From Clostridiales bacterium (GTDB lineage: Bacteria > Bacillota > Clostridia > Christensenellales > Aristaeellaceae): a DNA stretch of 33,640 bases. The stretch spans positions 1-33,640 of the forward strand of contig SVGQ01000022.1 of assembly GCA_015056245.1 (NCBI GenBank), in the 5' to 3' direction. Of this stretch, positions 13,905-26,476 are shown piece after piece (positions within the stretch are counted from its first letter, which is position 1; every line of letters begins with the position of its first letter). Made by a program: the position numbers and the translations under genes. Under the pieces are notes generated by a model. That model saw only the letters and a list, made by a program, of their open reading frames with translations. It did no database searches and was not told the DNA's origin.

Positions 13905-14762
13905 ATGAAAAGACCCGGTCTTGGCAGAGGACTGGATGTTCTGCTGCCGCAAACGGACGAGATTTTGCAAACGGTCGTCCGCGATATTTCCATTGACGAG
14001 ATCGATCCCAATACGGATCAGCCGCGAAAAGAGTTCGACAAAGAGGCGCTGGAGCAACTTTCTCAGAGCATTCAGGAAGCCGGTGTGCTTTCTCCCATTC
14101 TGGTGGTTGAAAACAACGGTCGCTATCGGATCGTAGCGGGTGAACGCCGCTACCGCGCTACCCGGCTGGCAGGTTTGAGTACCATTCCCTGTATCGTACG
14201 GAATCTGACCAATGTGCAGCAGATGGAAGCCGCTCTGATTGAGAACCTGCAGCGTGAAGATCTGAATCCCATTGAAGAAGCAGCGGCTATTCGCAGCCTG
14301 ATGAACGAGTGTGATTACACGCAGGAGCAAGCTGCCAAGAGGCTGGGCAAGAGCCGCCCCGCCATTGCAAATGCTCTCCGTTTGCTCAATCTGCCTCAGG
14401 ATATTATCAATATGGTAGTCAATGGGGATTTGAGCGCAGGACATGCCCGCGTGCTGGCTGGTCTGGATTCGGAAGAACATCAGCTGAAACTGGCAAAGGA
14501 ATGCGTGGCGCAGGGCTACAGCGTTCGCAAGCTGGAGGAACTCTCCAAAGAGGAACCCAAGGCTGAAGATGCACCCAAACGTCAGTCTGCTGCCAAAGTG
14601 CTTTCTCCTGAACTGTCCGCTTTTCAGGATGCCATGCGTGAAGCACTTGGCGCGAAGACCGTGCTGGCGGGCAACGAAAAGAAGGGAAAAATCACCATTT
14701 CCTACAACAGTGCAGAAGAACTGGAGGGAATCTTTCAGGCTGTCAGCAAACTGCTGATCTAA
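13905..14762 (+). CDS. parB: Chromosome partitioning protein ParB/Spo0J
   Basis: This 285-residue CTPase clamp binds parS and spreads along DNA. The N-terminal GLGRGLDVLL, which can contact ParA, is present. It is followed by the ParB nuclease-like CTP domain (IDPNTDQPRKEF, IVAGERRYRAT near 79-89, ALIENLQREDLNPIEEA), a helix-turn-helix (YTQEQAAKRLGKSRPAIANALRLLNLP) and a C-terminal dimer domain. ATG 13905 is chosen over TTG 13899 because AAGGAG (13891-13896) lies 8 bases before it. I saw no full parS (TGTTNCACGTGNAACA-like) in the window. The gene is followed 30 bases later by an M15-like pseudoenzyme. Confidence 0.95.
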   Translation: MKRPGLGRGLDVLLPQTDEILQTVVRDISIDEIDPNTDQPRKEFDKEALEQLSQSIQEAGVLSPILVVENNGRYRIVAGERRYRATRLAGLSTIPCIVRNLTNVQQMEAALIENLQREDLNPIEEAAAIRSLMNECDYTQEQAAKRLGKSRPAIANALRLLNLPQDIINMVVNGDLSAGHARVLAGLDSEEHQLKLAKECVAQGYSVRKLEELSKEEPKAEDAPKRQSAAKVLSPELSAFQDAMREALGAKTVLAGNEKKGKITISYNSAEELEGIFQAVSKLLI

Positions 14763-14792
14763 TTTAAAGACCCAAAACGGAGGTGCTATCGC

Positions 14793-15968
14793 ATGCGCGT
14801 AAATGCAAACCGCAAGGTTCACCAGATGAAGCGTGATCCGTTCAAGACGCTGGTGAAGATTGTTGCTGCCCTGTTGGTTTTTGTGCTTGTGGGCATCGGC
14901 GTATTCTATCTGTGTTCCAAGGCTGTTGAGAACGATTTTATCCAGAAACGGAATGCAACCGTACAAAAGAATGAAGAAGATGAGATCGCCTTCAATGCCA
15001 AGATGAATGAAATGCGTGCCAGTAGCAGTAATTTCTTTGATGATGGCACAAGCGAAGAAACCGCACAGGAGTTGCAGTACTGGGAAAACACCATCGGTGA
15101 TTCTCAATGGCGCGTGGAAGACGAAGGAAAGGGTGCCCCTGAGAATACCAGCACAATCGTTGCAAGTCGCTCTGAATTGATGCTGGGCGGTTTGATGCTG
15201 GTGAATGCCTGGCATCCGCTGCCTGCAGAATTCTCAGATGAAGCGTTGGTACCGGTTGGTTCCACCAGTGGTTATAAAGTGCCTGTCAACGATAACTCTG
15301 TCAAACTGTTCCGCCCTGCTTATGACGCTTTGTTCGCCGCGTTGGAAGAAGCCGGCGGGCTTGGTCTCCAGAATTATCTGGTGCAGGAAGGCTATCGCTC
15401 CAACGAACGCCAAATGGAACTGTTTAACGACAAAATGGCAGAATTGCAGGATAAGTACAGCGGTGATATCCTGATGGAGCAAACCAAAAAGAGAGTGAAT
15501 GAACCGGGTACCAGTGAATACCAGACTGGTTTCTCTTTCAACCTTCGTCTTTATCCCAACCCCGACAGCATCGATTTTGTGGAAAGCGAACAGGGTAAAT
15601 GGCTGGTGGATAACGGTTGGAAGTACGGTATCATTTTCCGTTTCCCGACTCGTGATTTCCCCAACGCATCCTGGGAGGACAAGAGTCACAAAACCGGTGT
15701 CAGTGTTGAGCTGAATTTGTTCCGTTATGTTGGCGAGGCACACGCAGCCACCATGCGTACGTTGGGCTACTGTCTGGAAGAGTACATTGAGTTTCTGATG
15801 GAGCATCCGCATGTTTCCGTGTACGAAAACGGTGCGCTCAAGTACGAGATTTACCGGATTCCCATGACCGCCGAACCTTCTTTCAGCTTACCGGTCCCCA
15901 ATCCGGCCCGCAACTATCAGGCCAGCTTCGATAACATGGGCGGCATTGTCATGGCGTACAGTTACTGA
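14793..15968 (+). CDS. Membrane-anchored M15-like protein with all zinc ligands lost (predicted pseudoenzyme)
   Basis: This 391-residue protein has a cytoplasmic basic start, one membrane segment (about 19-41) and an extracytoplasmic domain aligning with the two M15 peptidases upstream. The fold markers are kept: EGYRSN (199-204), PGTSE (238-242), ELNLFRYVG (306-314). The metal site is not: ligand His becomes Tyr243, ligand Asp becomes Asn250 and ligand His becomes Leu309, while Glu306 is retained. Catalysis as a zinc carboxypeptidase is therefore unlikely. It may bind muropeptides or regulate the active copies. Residues 50-130 form a charged spacer with no recognised domain. GGAGGTG precedes the ATG and a terminator follows the stop. 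Confidence 0.8.
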   Translation: MRVNANRKVHQMKRDPFKTLVKIVAALLVFVLVGIGVFYLCSKAVENDFIQKRNATVQKNEEDEIAFNAKMNEMRASSSNFFDDGTSEETAQELQYWENTIGDSQWRVEDEGKGAPENTSTIVASRSELMLGGLMLVNAWHPLPAEFSDEALVPVGSTSGYKVPVNDNSVKLFRPAYDALFAALEEAGGLGLQNYLVQEGYRSNERQMELFNDKMAELQDKYSGDILMEQTKKRVNEPGTSEYQTGFSFNLRLYPNPDSIDFVESEQGKWLVDNGWKYGIIFRFPTRDFPNASWEDKSHKTGVSVELNLFRYVGEAHAATMRTLGYCLEEYIEFLMEHPHVSVYENGALKYEIYRIPMTAEPSFSLPVPNPARNYQASFDNMGGIVMAYSY

Positions 15969-15982
15969 TTTGAATAATGCTA

Positions 15983-16018
15983 CAGGCGGCGGCGTTTCGA
16001 TGCCGCCGCCTGATTTTT
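15983..16018 (+). terminator. Terminator after the M15-parAB-M15-like cluster
   Basis: A perfect 12-bp stem CAGGCGGCGGCG/TGCCGCCGCCTG with a six-base loop is followed by ATTTTTG. It separates the cluster from recQ. I could not find a clear separate promoter for recQ in the short gap. Confidence 0.8.
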
Positions 16019-16044
16019 GCTGACAAAAGGAGCAGCTTCCAATC

Positions 16045-17667
16045 ATGAACAAACTGGAAGTCCTCAAGAGACATTTCGGGCACGATCATTTCCGGGAGGG
16101 CCAGAGCGAGATCATTGATGCGTTGGTATCTGGTCAGGATGCTTTGGGCATTATGCCTACCGGTTCCGGAAAGTCCATTTGCTATCAGGTTCCTGCACTG
16201 ATGCGCCCAGGCATCGCCTTGGTGGTTTCACCGTTGATCTCTTTGATGAAGGATCAGGTGATGGCGCTGAAAGCCTCCGGTATTCCCGCTGCGTATATCA
16301 ACTCCAGCCTGACCCCGGGACAGCAGCAGGAAGCCATACGCCGCGCTGTCAGAGGGATGTACAAGATTATCTATGTGGCTCCTGAACGTTTGGAAGTACC
16401 GCAGTTTCAGGCTTTTGCTGCACAGGCGGAGCTTTCCCTGATCGCTGTGGATGAAGCTCACTGCGTATCCCAGTGGGGCCACGATTTCCGACCCAGCTAC
16501 CTGAAAATTGCGCAGTTTATCAGCACATTACCCCAAAGGCCGCCGGTATGCGCTTTTACTGCTACAGCCACCCGGCAGGTTCGGGATGATATCCTGCAGA
16601 TGTTGGCTTTGCAGAATCCTCTGCGGGTATCCACTGGCTACAACCGGCCCAATCTGCATTTTTCATCGGTAAAGCCCACCAACAAATTAGGTTTTCTGTT
16701 TGAGTTTCTCAAAGGGACCGGGGATCAGTGCGGCATCATTTACTGTTCCACCCGAAAGAACGTGGAAAGTGTATGCGATAAACTGCAATTGCTTGGCTTT
16801 TCCGTTACTCGGTATCATGCCGGTCTCAGCGATACGGAACGCCAACAGAATCAGGAAGATTTCCGGATGGATCGTGCCAGAATCATGGTAGCTACCAACG
16901 CTTTTGGTATGGGGATCGACAAATCCGATGTCCGTTTTGTGGTGCATTACAATATGCCCAAGGATCTGGAAAGCTATTATCAGGAAGCGGGCCGCGCCGG
17001 ACGGGATGGGGAAGCTGCGGAATGCCTGCTGCTCTACAGCGGTCAGGATGTGATGACTGGAAAATGGATGATTGAGCATGATGATGAAAACAACGATGTG
17101 GATCCAGCCGAGCGGGAACGTTTAAAGGAGAGGCAACTGGAGCGCCTCAAGCAGATGACGTTCTATGCCACCAGCAAGAGCTGTCTGCGCCATTTCATCC
17201 TGCAATACTTTGGCGAGTTTGACGCAGAGGAGCATTGCAATCATTGTTCCGTTTGCGATGGGGATGAGTTTGAGGTGGATTCCGGCGGACGCAGGAGCAA
17301 TAAGCGCATGAGCGTCCACGATGAGCAAAAACTGGAACGACGAATTGCCAAAGAAGCGCGCCGTTCCAGCACCTCTCAGGCAGTTGCCTCTTTCAATGCA
17401 TGGGAGAAAGCTTTGTACGAAAACCTGCGAGAACTTCGAAAACTGCTGGCCAATCGCAGCCGCATGCCCGCCTATACCATTTTCAGCGACGTAACGCTTC
17501 AGGATATGGTGAAAAAGCGCCCCATGGACCTGGACGCATTTTTGGATGTATCCGGCGTAGGCGTGAGCAAACAGCGCATTTATGGTGAAGCTTTTTTGGC
17601 GGTCATCCGGGATGGCACCGAGCCCAACGACGCATTGCTGTATATGGAAGCGCCCAATGAACCGTAA
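16045..17667 (+). CDS. recQ: RecQ-family ATP-dependent DNA helicase without a recognisable winged-helix domain
   Basis: This 540-residue 3'-5' helicase has the RecQ core: FREGQ (motif 0, 16-20), PTGSGKS (38-44), DEAH (136-139), FTATAT (171-176), the ATNAFGMGID segment (283-292) and QEAGRAGRDG (313-322). Zinc cysteines are Cys380, 398, 401 and 404. An HRDC-like domain occupies about 452-525. Only some 45 polar residues separate zinc site and HRDC, where E. coli RecQ has a winged-helix domain of roughly 110 residues. That domain seems absent, which should alter duplex and G-quadruplex binding. AAAGGAGCAG precedes the ATG. Confidence 0.92.
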   Translation: MNKLEVLKRHFGHDHFREGQSEIIDALVSGQDALGIMPTGSGKSICYQVPALMRPGIALVVSPLISLMKDQVMALKASGIPAAYINSSLTPGQQQEAIRRAVRGMYKIIYVAPERLEVPQFQAFAAQAELSLIAVDEAHCVSQWGHDFRPSYLKIAQFISTLPQRPPVCAFTATATRQVRDDILQMLALQNPLRVSTGYNRPNLHFSSVKPTNKLGFLFEFLKGTGDQCGIIYCSTRKNVESVCDKLQLLGFSVTRYHAGLSDTERQQNQEDFRMDRARIMVATNAFGMGIDKSDVRFVVHYNMPKDLESYYQEAGRAGRDGEAAECLLLYSGQDVMTGKWMIEHDDENNDVDPAERERLKERQLERLKQMTFYATSKSCLRHFILQYFGEFDAEEHCNHCSVCDGDEFEVDSGGRRSNKRMSVHDEQKLERRIAKEARRSSTSQAVASFNAWEKALYENLRELRKLLANRSRMPAYTIFSDVTLQDMVKKRPMDLDAFLDVSGVGVSKQRIYGEAFLAVIRDGTEPNDALLYMEAPNEP

Positions 17668-17696
17668 TCAGACAGCAAACATGCTCCATCAAAGCT

Positions 17697-18122
17697 TTAC
17701 CCATAATAGCTGTGTAAACGGATAAAGGAGCAGCAGCCTGCCTGCCGGACTTTTTGAAAACCGACAGATTCATAGAATCCTACTGTTTCCTCCGAATCGT
17801 CGGTGAGCAGTACGGTTTGGTTTACATCAGGAAAGGCATTCAGCATTTCTGCTATCAGTCGCCTGCCAATGCCTTTGTGCTGATACTCCGGATGAACCAG
17901 CAGATCCTGAATATACAGGATCGATACACCGTCACCAACTGCGCGGATGATCCCCACAAGGCGATTACCATCGAAGGCTGCGAAGACTTTGAGAGAACCG
18001 GCATATGCTTTTGGTAAGAGCTCGGGATAGCGCAAATAGCTGGTCCATCCAACGCTTTCATATAGCGGCTTGAGCTCATCTTCCCGGTAATGACAGTAGG
18101 GGAGAATGGAATAGTCTTCCAT
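17697..18122 (-). CDS. GNAT family N-acetyltransferase
   Basis: This 141-residue acetyl-CoA-dependent acetyltransferase has the GNAT motif A in IQDLLVHPEYQHKGIGRRLIAEML (about 70-93), including the pyrophosphate-binding Q/H-x-G-x-G segment QHKGIG. A C-terminal FYESVGFQKV motif B is also visible. The acceptor substrate is unknown. The start is ATG 18122 (MEDYSILPY) because AAAGGAGG lies 6 bases before it; an upstream in-frame Met lacks this. It sits downstream of serS on the same strand but beyond a strong hairpin, and converges with recQ with 29 bases between stops. Confidence 0.88.
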   Translation of the reverse strand: MEDYSILPYCHYREDELKPLYESVGWTSYLRYPELLPKAYAGSLKVFAAFDGNRLVGIIRAVGDGVSILYIQDLLVHPEYQHKGIGRRLIAEMLNAFPDVNQTVLLTDDSEETVGFYESVGFQKVRQAGCCSFIRLHSYYG

Positions 18123-18152
18123 AATCAACCTCCTTTGATAATACAATAGTAG

Positions 18153-18187
18153 AAACCCAGCTGCCGGATCATCCGGCAGCTGGGTTT
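18153..18187 (-). terminator. Strong hairpin after serS
   Basis: A perfect 15-bp inverted repeat (AAACCCAGCTGCCGG/CCGGCAGCTGGGTTT) lies between serS and the GNAT gene. On the minus strand its 3' arm ends in TTT then CTACTATTG. It probably ends most serS transcripts, and the near-symmetry would also work from the other side. Confidence 0.7.
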
Positions 18188-18201
18188 GCTTTTGCAGGTT
18201 T

Positions 18202-19473
18202 TTACTTGATGATATCGGTGCCCATGTAGGGGATCAGCGCTTCTGGCACGGTGACGGTGCCGTCCTCATTCTGGTAGTTCTCCAGAATGGCAGCAACGGT
18301 ACGGCCTACAGCCACGCCGCTGCCGTTGAGGGTGTGGGCGAACTGGGGCTTATCCTTGGGATTCTCGCGGTAGCGGATACCAGCGCGACGAGCCTGGAAG
18401 TCCTCGCAGTTGGAGCAGCTGGAAATTTCCACGTAGCGGTTGTAGCTGGGCATCCACACTTCGATATCGTAGGTCTTGGCGGCGGAGAAGCCCATATCGC
18501 CGGTGCACAGGGTGACGACGCGGTAGGGCAGACCCAGCAGCTGCAGCACCTTTTCAGCGGAAGCAGTCATGGTCTCCAACTCTTCGTAACTCTGCTCAGG
18601 CTTAGCGATCTTGACCATTTCCACCTTGTTGAACTGATGCTGACGGATCAGACCGCGGGTATCGCGACCGGCGCTGCCAGCCTCGGCACGGAAGCAGGTG
18701 GAGTAAGCGCAATGACGGATGGGCAGCTGAGCGCCGTCCAGAATCATTTCCCGGTACATGTTGGTCACGGGCACTTCGGCGGTGGGGATCAGGAAGGTGT
18801 TCTCGTCCACTTTGTAGGCGTCTTCCTCAAACTTGGGCAGCTGACCGGTACCGGTCATGGTGCTGCGGGTGACCATGTAAGGCGGATAGATTTCATCGTA
18901 GCCATTCTCTACGTGGGTGTTCAGGAAGAAGTTGATGATGGCACGCTCCAGACGGGCACCCAGACCGCGATACACGGTGAAGCGAGCGCCGGAGATCTTG
19001 GCGGCGGTGTCCCAATCCAGAATGCCCAGATCGGTACCGATGTCCCAATGAGCCTTGGGTTCCCAGCCAAACTGGCGGGGCTCGCCCCAGCGGCGCTGCT
19101 CCACGTTGTCCTTGTCATCTGCGCCAACAGGCACGCTGGCATGGGGGAAGTTGGGCACGTTCATGAGGAAGTTGTTCATGGCTTCCTCCAGCTTGGCGAT
19201 CTCTGCGTCGGTGGCAGCGATCTCATCGCCAAGAAGGCGCATTTTTTCCATGATGGCAGCAGTTTCGGCTTCATCAGCACCGCGCTTTTTCGCCATACCG
19301 ATTTCCTTGCTGGTGGCATTGCGCAGAGCTTTCTTTTCCTCCACTTCGGTCATCAGCTTACGGCGCTGTTCATCCTGAGCGAGAAACTCGTCCAGAGAAA
19401 TGTCCTTGTTGCGGGCTTTCAAAGCGTCGATCAATTCCTGCGGATTTTGACGGATTCTTTTGATGTCAAGCAT
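18202..19473 (-). CDS. serS: Seryl-tRNA synthetase
   Basis: This 423-residue class II synthetase charges tRNA-Ser and is the usual length. The N-terminal coiled-coil tRNA-binding arm spans about residues 30-100 (rich in E, K, R, A). The catalytic domain carries motif 2 ([27 protein letters not shown]) and motif 3 ([19 protein letters not shown]). AGGAGG lies 8 bases before the ATG, directly after a T-box terminator. It is a monocistronic unit with its own promoter, regulated by uncharged tRNA-Ser through the leader. A 382-codon frame on the other strand is a shadow. Confidence 0.97.
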   Translation of the reverse strand: MLDIKRIRQNPQELIDALKARNKDISLDEFLAQDEQRRKLMTEVEEKKALRNATSKEIGMAKKRGADEAETAAIMEKMRLLGDEIAATDAEIAKLEEAMNNFLMNVPNFPHASVPVGADDKDNVEQRRWGEPRQFGWEPKAHWDIGTDLGILDWDTAAKISGARFTVYRGLGARLERAIINFFLNTHVENGYDEIYPPYMVTRSTMTGTGQLPKFEEDAYKVDENTFLIPTAEVPVTNMYREMILDGAQLPIRHCAYSTCFRAEAGSAGRDTRGLIRQHQFNKVEMVKIAKPEQSYEELETMTASAEKVLQLLGLPYRVVTLCTGDMGFSAAKTYDIEVWMPSYNRYVEISSCSNCEDFQARRAGIRYRENPKDKPQFAHTLNGSGVAVGRTVAAILENYQNEDGTVTVPEALIPYMGTDIIK

Positions 19474-19493
19474 GGGTCATAACCTCCTAAGTA

Positions 19494-19732
19494 AAATGAA
19501 ACGCCCCTGCCAACTGCATGTGCAGTCGCAGGGACGGAGAGAACGTTTGCTCCGCGGTGCCACCCGGCTTAAGGCTTTCGCCTTCAACTCAAATACGCTG
19601 TAACGGGCGCTTCCCGCCGACTCATCGCCGATGGCTCGCATGATGGAAACAGAATCCAGCCGCCGCAGCCTTGCACCTGCCGGCTGCTCTCTGAAAGGCG
19701 GCACAGACCTTTTTTCATGGTCTTTGCCAATG
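19494..19732 (-). ncRNA. T-box leader of serS
   Basis: On the minus strand the leader contains the T-box core GGGTGGCACCGCGG (19552-19565), which pairs with the NCCA end of uncharged tRNA. It is followed by a terminator, CGTCCCTGCGACTGCA paired with TGCAGTTGGCAGGGGCG (19499-19536), and a T-rich tail. Upstream lies a Stem I-like region with the AGAGAG element (about 19690-19685) and a GGTGCAAGG distal segment. A serine codon should sit in the specifier loop; UCU near GATTCTG is a candidate, but I could not fix it. Uncharged tRNA-Ser should favour the antiterminator and turn serS on. Confidence 0.9.
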
Positions 19733-19738
19733 ACAGGT

Positions 19739-19767
19739 ATTATACCCGCTTTTTGATTCTTGTGCAA
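19739..19767 (-). promoter_or_regulatory. Promoter of the T-box-serS transcript
   Basis: Minus strand: TTGCAC (19762-19767), 17-base spacer, perfect TATAAT (19739-19744). Confidence 0.8.
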
Positions 19768-19807
19768 GCCTTTTCGGGATTTTTTCCGGGGAAAACGTTC
19801 CGGTAGA

Positions 19808-24065
<4,258 letters not shown>

Positions 24066-24069
<4 letters not shown>

Positions 24070-24422
24070 ACGTTGCTATCCTTTTCTTCCTTCTGTTGTA
24101 TCAAGCCGGAGGTTTCAAGCCGATCCAGCGCAAGGCGGTAGCCGTCCGCACCGTACTGCAGGGAACGGTTTACGCGGCTGATGGTGGCAGTGGACGCACC
24201 GGTGCGCTGGGCAATCTCCTGATAGGTCACCTTCTGGCGAAGCATCACGGCTACTTCCAGCCGCTGGGTGATGCTCTTGAGCTCCTGAATGGTGAGCATA
24301 TCTTCCATCAGGCGATAGGCTTCTTCCTTGTTTTCGATGCAAAGAAGGGCTTCCATCAGCAGATCCGTCTGCTCGCTTTTCCATCTGGGCGTAAACACGG
24401 CTTCATTCCTCCGACTATCCAT
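24066..24422 (-). CDS. YerC/YecD family TrpR-like DNA-binding protein
   Basis: This 118-residue TrpR-superfamily protein has a helix-turn-helix at about residues 66-90 (TYQEIAQRTGASTATISRVNRSLQYG). The LTIQELKSITQRLEVAVML segment is characteristic of the YerC/YecD group. In B. subtilis yerC lies just upstream of pcrA-ligA genes, as here, and its targets are poorly known. It is the first gene of a three-gene operon coupled by ATGA overlaps. The promoter at 24437 is an extended -10 type. A role in regulating its own operon is possible but not shown. Confidence 0.88.
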
Positions 24423-24436
24423 ATGTTGCTACCCTA

Positions 24437-24448
24437 AGTATACCACTT
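24437..24448 (-). promoter_or_regulatory. Extended -10 promoter of the yerC-pcrA-ligA operon
   Basis: Minus strand GTGGTATACT: TATACT (24437-24442) preceded by TGn, with no good -35 at the right spacing (TTTCTT at best). The start codon at 24422 is very close, so the leader is only a few bases long. Confidence 0.55.
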
Positions 24449-24522
24449 TTGGGCACGGAAAGAAAGTGAGGAAATGTTTTTTCGCTGTCACAAATGCATA
24501 CAATACTACTGGCTGAAATGTA

Positions 24523-25650
24523 TCATTGACGGTTTTTCGGCTTTTTCCCGATAAGACCACCGGTCATTTCGCTGAAGGAGTGCTTCCATTTTTCGATTCC
24601 ACCGCCTTTGCCGGCAGACAGGATGGCAAACAACCCCAGACCAACCACCAAAGCAAGAATGATCCAGACAGCTGCTCCGGAACCTTCGTTGCTTTCAACA
24701 GCCGGTTGATCAGCATCGGATGCGTCAGTCTTTTTACTGGCAGCGTCACTGGCACCAGCGGAACCGATCACCCCGCCAAACAATGCCTTATACGCTACCT
24801 CAGCCATAGGACCTGTGGAGGCCTGAACCCGCTCCTTGGGAAGGGTATGGGTACCAAACTCCAAAAGGACGCTTCTGGGTGCCAAATCTTGATTGTACGT
24901 CCCTTTGCCCATGTAGATGTCTTTGATCAGACCGGGGTACACCTTGTCTCCTACAGCTTTGATCTGCTTGGCAAAAGCCAGATTGGCTTCTTTGTTCTGG
25001 TTGCTTTTTCCCACCAGCAAACGGACTTTGCTCATGGGTTTATCGCCAATGGTCACAGCATATTCGTCCGGGTCCGGTATGCCATCCCGATGCAGATCAA
25101 AAATAGCGTTTGGCCCCGTTTTGATGAGTGCCATGGCAGTTTGGCGGCTGCGCCGGTAAGCGCCTGCATCATGTGGATGATGGGTTTCGGTGTTCAGCTC
25201 CACGGTTGCGCCCATCTTTTCCAATTTCTCGCCGAACAACTGAGCGATGTCATAGATCCCGCCTCTTTCTTCGTCGCTTTCTTTTCCATCGCCTTTGATA
25301 TAGCTTTCATCGCTGTGAGTGCAATACAGGGCAATTCTTCGCTTGCCCACAGCGCTTACCGGCAGACTTTCCGTGGTGTCCAACCAGCTGATATCGGGCA
25401 TGGCTGCCTCCCCGAGGCTTTCCACAGTTGCCATACCAGATTCCTTCTCAACTGCTACAACCCGGTAGTGATGGTTGTCCCCGCTGATATATTCATCCCC
25501 TGTTTCACAGTGACCATGAATCTGTGCAATGGTATTTCCGCTTATATCGACAAGTGAATAGAGTTTTTCCGTTTCAGTAACTTCCTGTGCCAGAGCAGGA
25601 ATACTCCAGCATAAAAGCAGTAATGCTAAAACAAGCGATCCTTTCCGCAT
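24523..25650 (-). CDS. spoIIP: Stage II sporulation protein P (SpoIIP) family cell wall hydrolase
   Basis: This 375-residue protein carries the SpoIIP amidase/endopeptidase signatures: LYCTHSDESY (108-117; His112, Glu115), NAIFDLHRDG (181-190; His187) and SVLLEFGTHTL (260-270; Glu264). SpoIIP with SpoIID degrades septal peptidoglycan to drive engulfment. The N-terminus is a cleavable-looking signal peptide (ALAQ near 19-22) and a second membrane segment lies at about 326-345, followed by a basic tail. That C-terminal anchoring is unlike B. subtilis SpoIIP, which is held by its N-terminus. Its start overlaps the upstream gene's stop by one base (TAATG). Confidence 0.87.
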   Translation of the reverse strand: MRKGSLVLALLLLCWSIPALAQEVTETEKLYSLVDISGNTIAQIHGHCETGDEYISGDNHHYRVVAVEKESGMATVESLGEAAMPDISWLDTTESLPVSAVGKRRIALYCTHSDESYIKGDGKESDEERGGIYDIAQLFGEKLEKMGATVELNTETHHPHDAGAYRRSRQTAMALIKTGPNAIFDLHRDGIPDPDEYAVTIGDKPMSKVRLLVGKSNQNKEANLAFAKQIKAVGDKVYPGLIKDIYMGKGTYNQDLAPRSVLLEFGTHTLPKERVQASTGPMAEVAYKALFGGVIGSAGASDAASKKTDASDADQPAVESNEGSGAAVWIILALVVGLGLFAILSAGKGGGIEKWKHSFSEMTGGLIGKKPKNRQ

Positions 25651-26306
25651 TATCTGTCCCTGCCTTTCAACGGGTGTTTGATGTGACTATGCACAGGCGC
25701 ACGATTGCCGCGGGAGATCCTCTCCAGGATTTCTCCCACCAATTCCGCAAGCACTACAGCAAGCAAACCGCTGATCACCATAGCATCAAAAGCGCCTGCT
25801 CCGCCGATCACCAATGTTTGCTGAATCCCATTCATCCGGTTGACTACTGCCACCGCAATATCTGCCAGCATCACGCCCAACACACCGCAGATAAAAGCTC
25901 CTCGCCGTGAGCGCCCAAAGGCATAAGCAACCAGACCGGCAATCACGCCATTGAGATACATGGGATCAAAGGGCAGTTGTTCCGGTTCATCCGGCAGAAA
26001 AAAGGTTGAAACCGTATACACAATCCCCGCTGTCAGCAAAGAACCAAAGATAGCTCTTATTCGTTCCTTGTTTGTGCCAGCGCGCACCAGCAGGAAGATA
26101 CAGATCCCCAGCGGAATCAATCCTCCGCCGATACTTATTTGCACATTGCCAAAGTTCAGGTTGGGCAGCAAAGTGCCAAAGAACATCAGCGCAATCAGAA
26201 GCAAAGCAGCCCGGTCAGACAGATACATCCTGTCCAGTACCCGCTGCGCCACCCCAAAGAAAACGAAGATTGCTGCAACTGTCAGCAGCACCATTCCAAT
26301 GGACAT
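25650..26306 (-). CDS. DUF1614-like polytopic membrane protein
   Basis: This is a 218-residue membrane protein with about six hydrophobic segments. The stretches GVAQRVLDRMYLSDRAALLLIALMFFG, GGGLIPLGICIFLLV and GGAGAFDAMVISGLLAVVLAELV resemble the uncharacterised DUF1614 family; I recognise this by pattern only. It is translationally coupled (TAATG) to the SpoIIP gene, so it may act in the same sporulation process. ATG 26306 is chosen over 26315 because AAAGG is 9 bases from the former and touches the latter. No certain promoter is seen upstream on this strand. Confidence 0.7.
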   Translation of the reverse strand: MSIGMVLLTVAAIFVFFGVAQRVLDRMYLSDRAALLLIALMFFGTLLPNLNFGNVQISIGGGLIPLGICIFLLVRAGTNKERIRAIFGSLLTAGIVYTVSTFFLPDEPEQLPFDPMYLNGVIAGLVAYAFGRSRRGAFICGVLGVMLADIAVAVVNRMNGIQQTLVIGGAGAFDAMVISGLLAVVLAELVGEILERISRGNRAPVHSHIKHPLKGRDR

Positions 26307-26476
26307 AGCATGCATCCTTTCTGTTATCAGGGATGATCAATACATTTCCCAAAAGAAAGGAAAAACATGCATAATGACGTTTCAAGGCCGCTGCATCTTT
26401 CCATTTGGCGTCAGTTGTGGTATACTTTATTTTGGTATAGTTCCATTTGTTTATGTTTTGAAGGAGGCGACCAGCG
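26307..26476. other. Divergent intergenic region
   Basis: This 170-base region separates two divergent operons. It contains the plus-strand TATACT box at about 26419-26424 within GTGGTATACT, preceded 17 bases upstream by TTTCCA (4/6). A second AT-rich GGTATAGTT lies nearby. The leftward spoIIP operon has no clear sigma-A boxes here, which would suit a sporulation sigma factor, but I cannot assign one. Confidence 0.4.

Noticed and set aside
13887-15215. 442-codon minus-strand frame opposite parB and the M15-like gene
   Set aside because: It crosses two real genes, has shadow composition and lacks a ribosome site.
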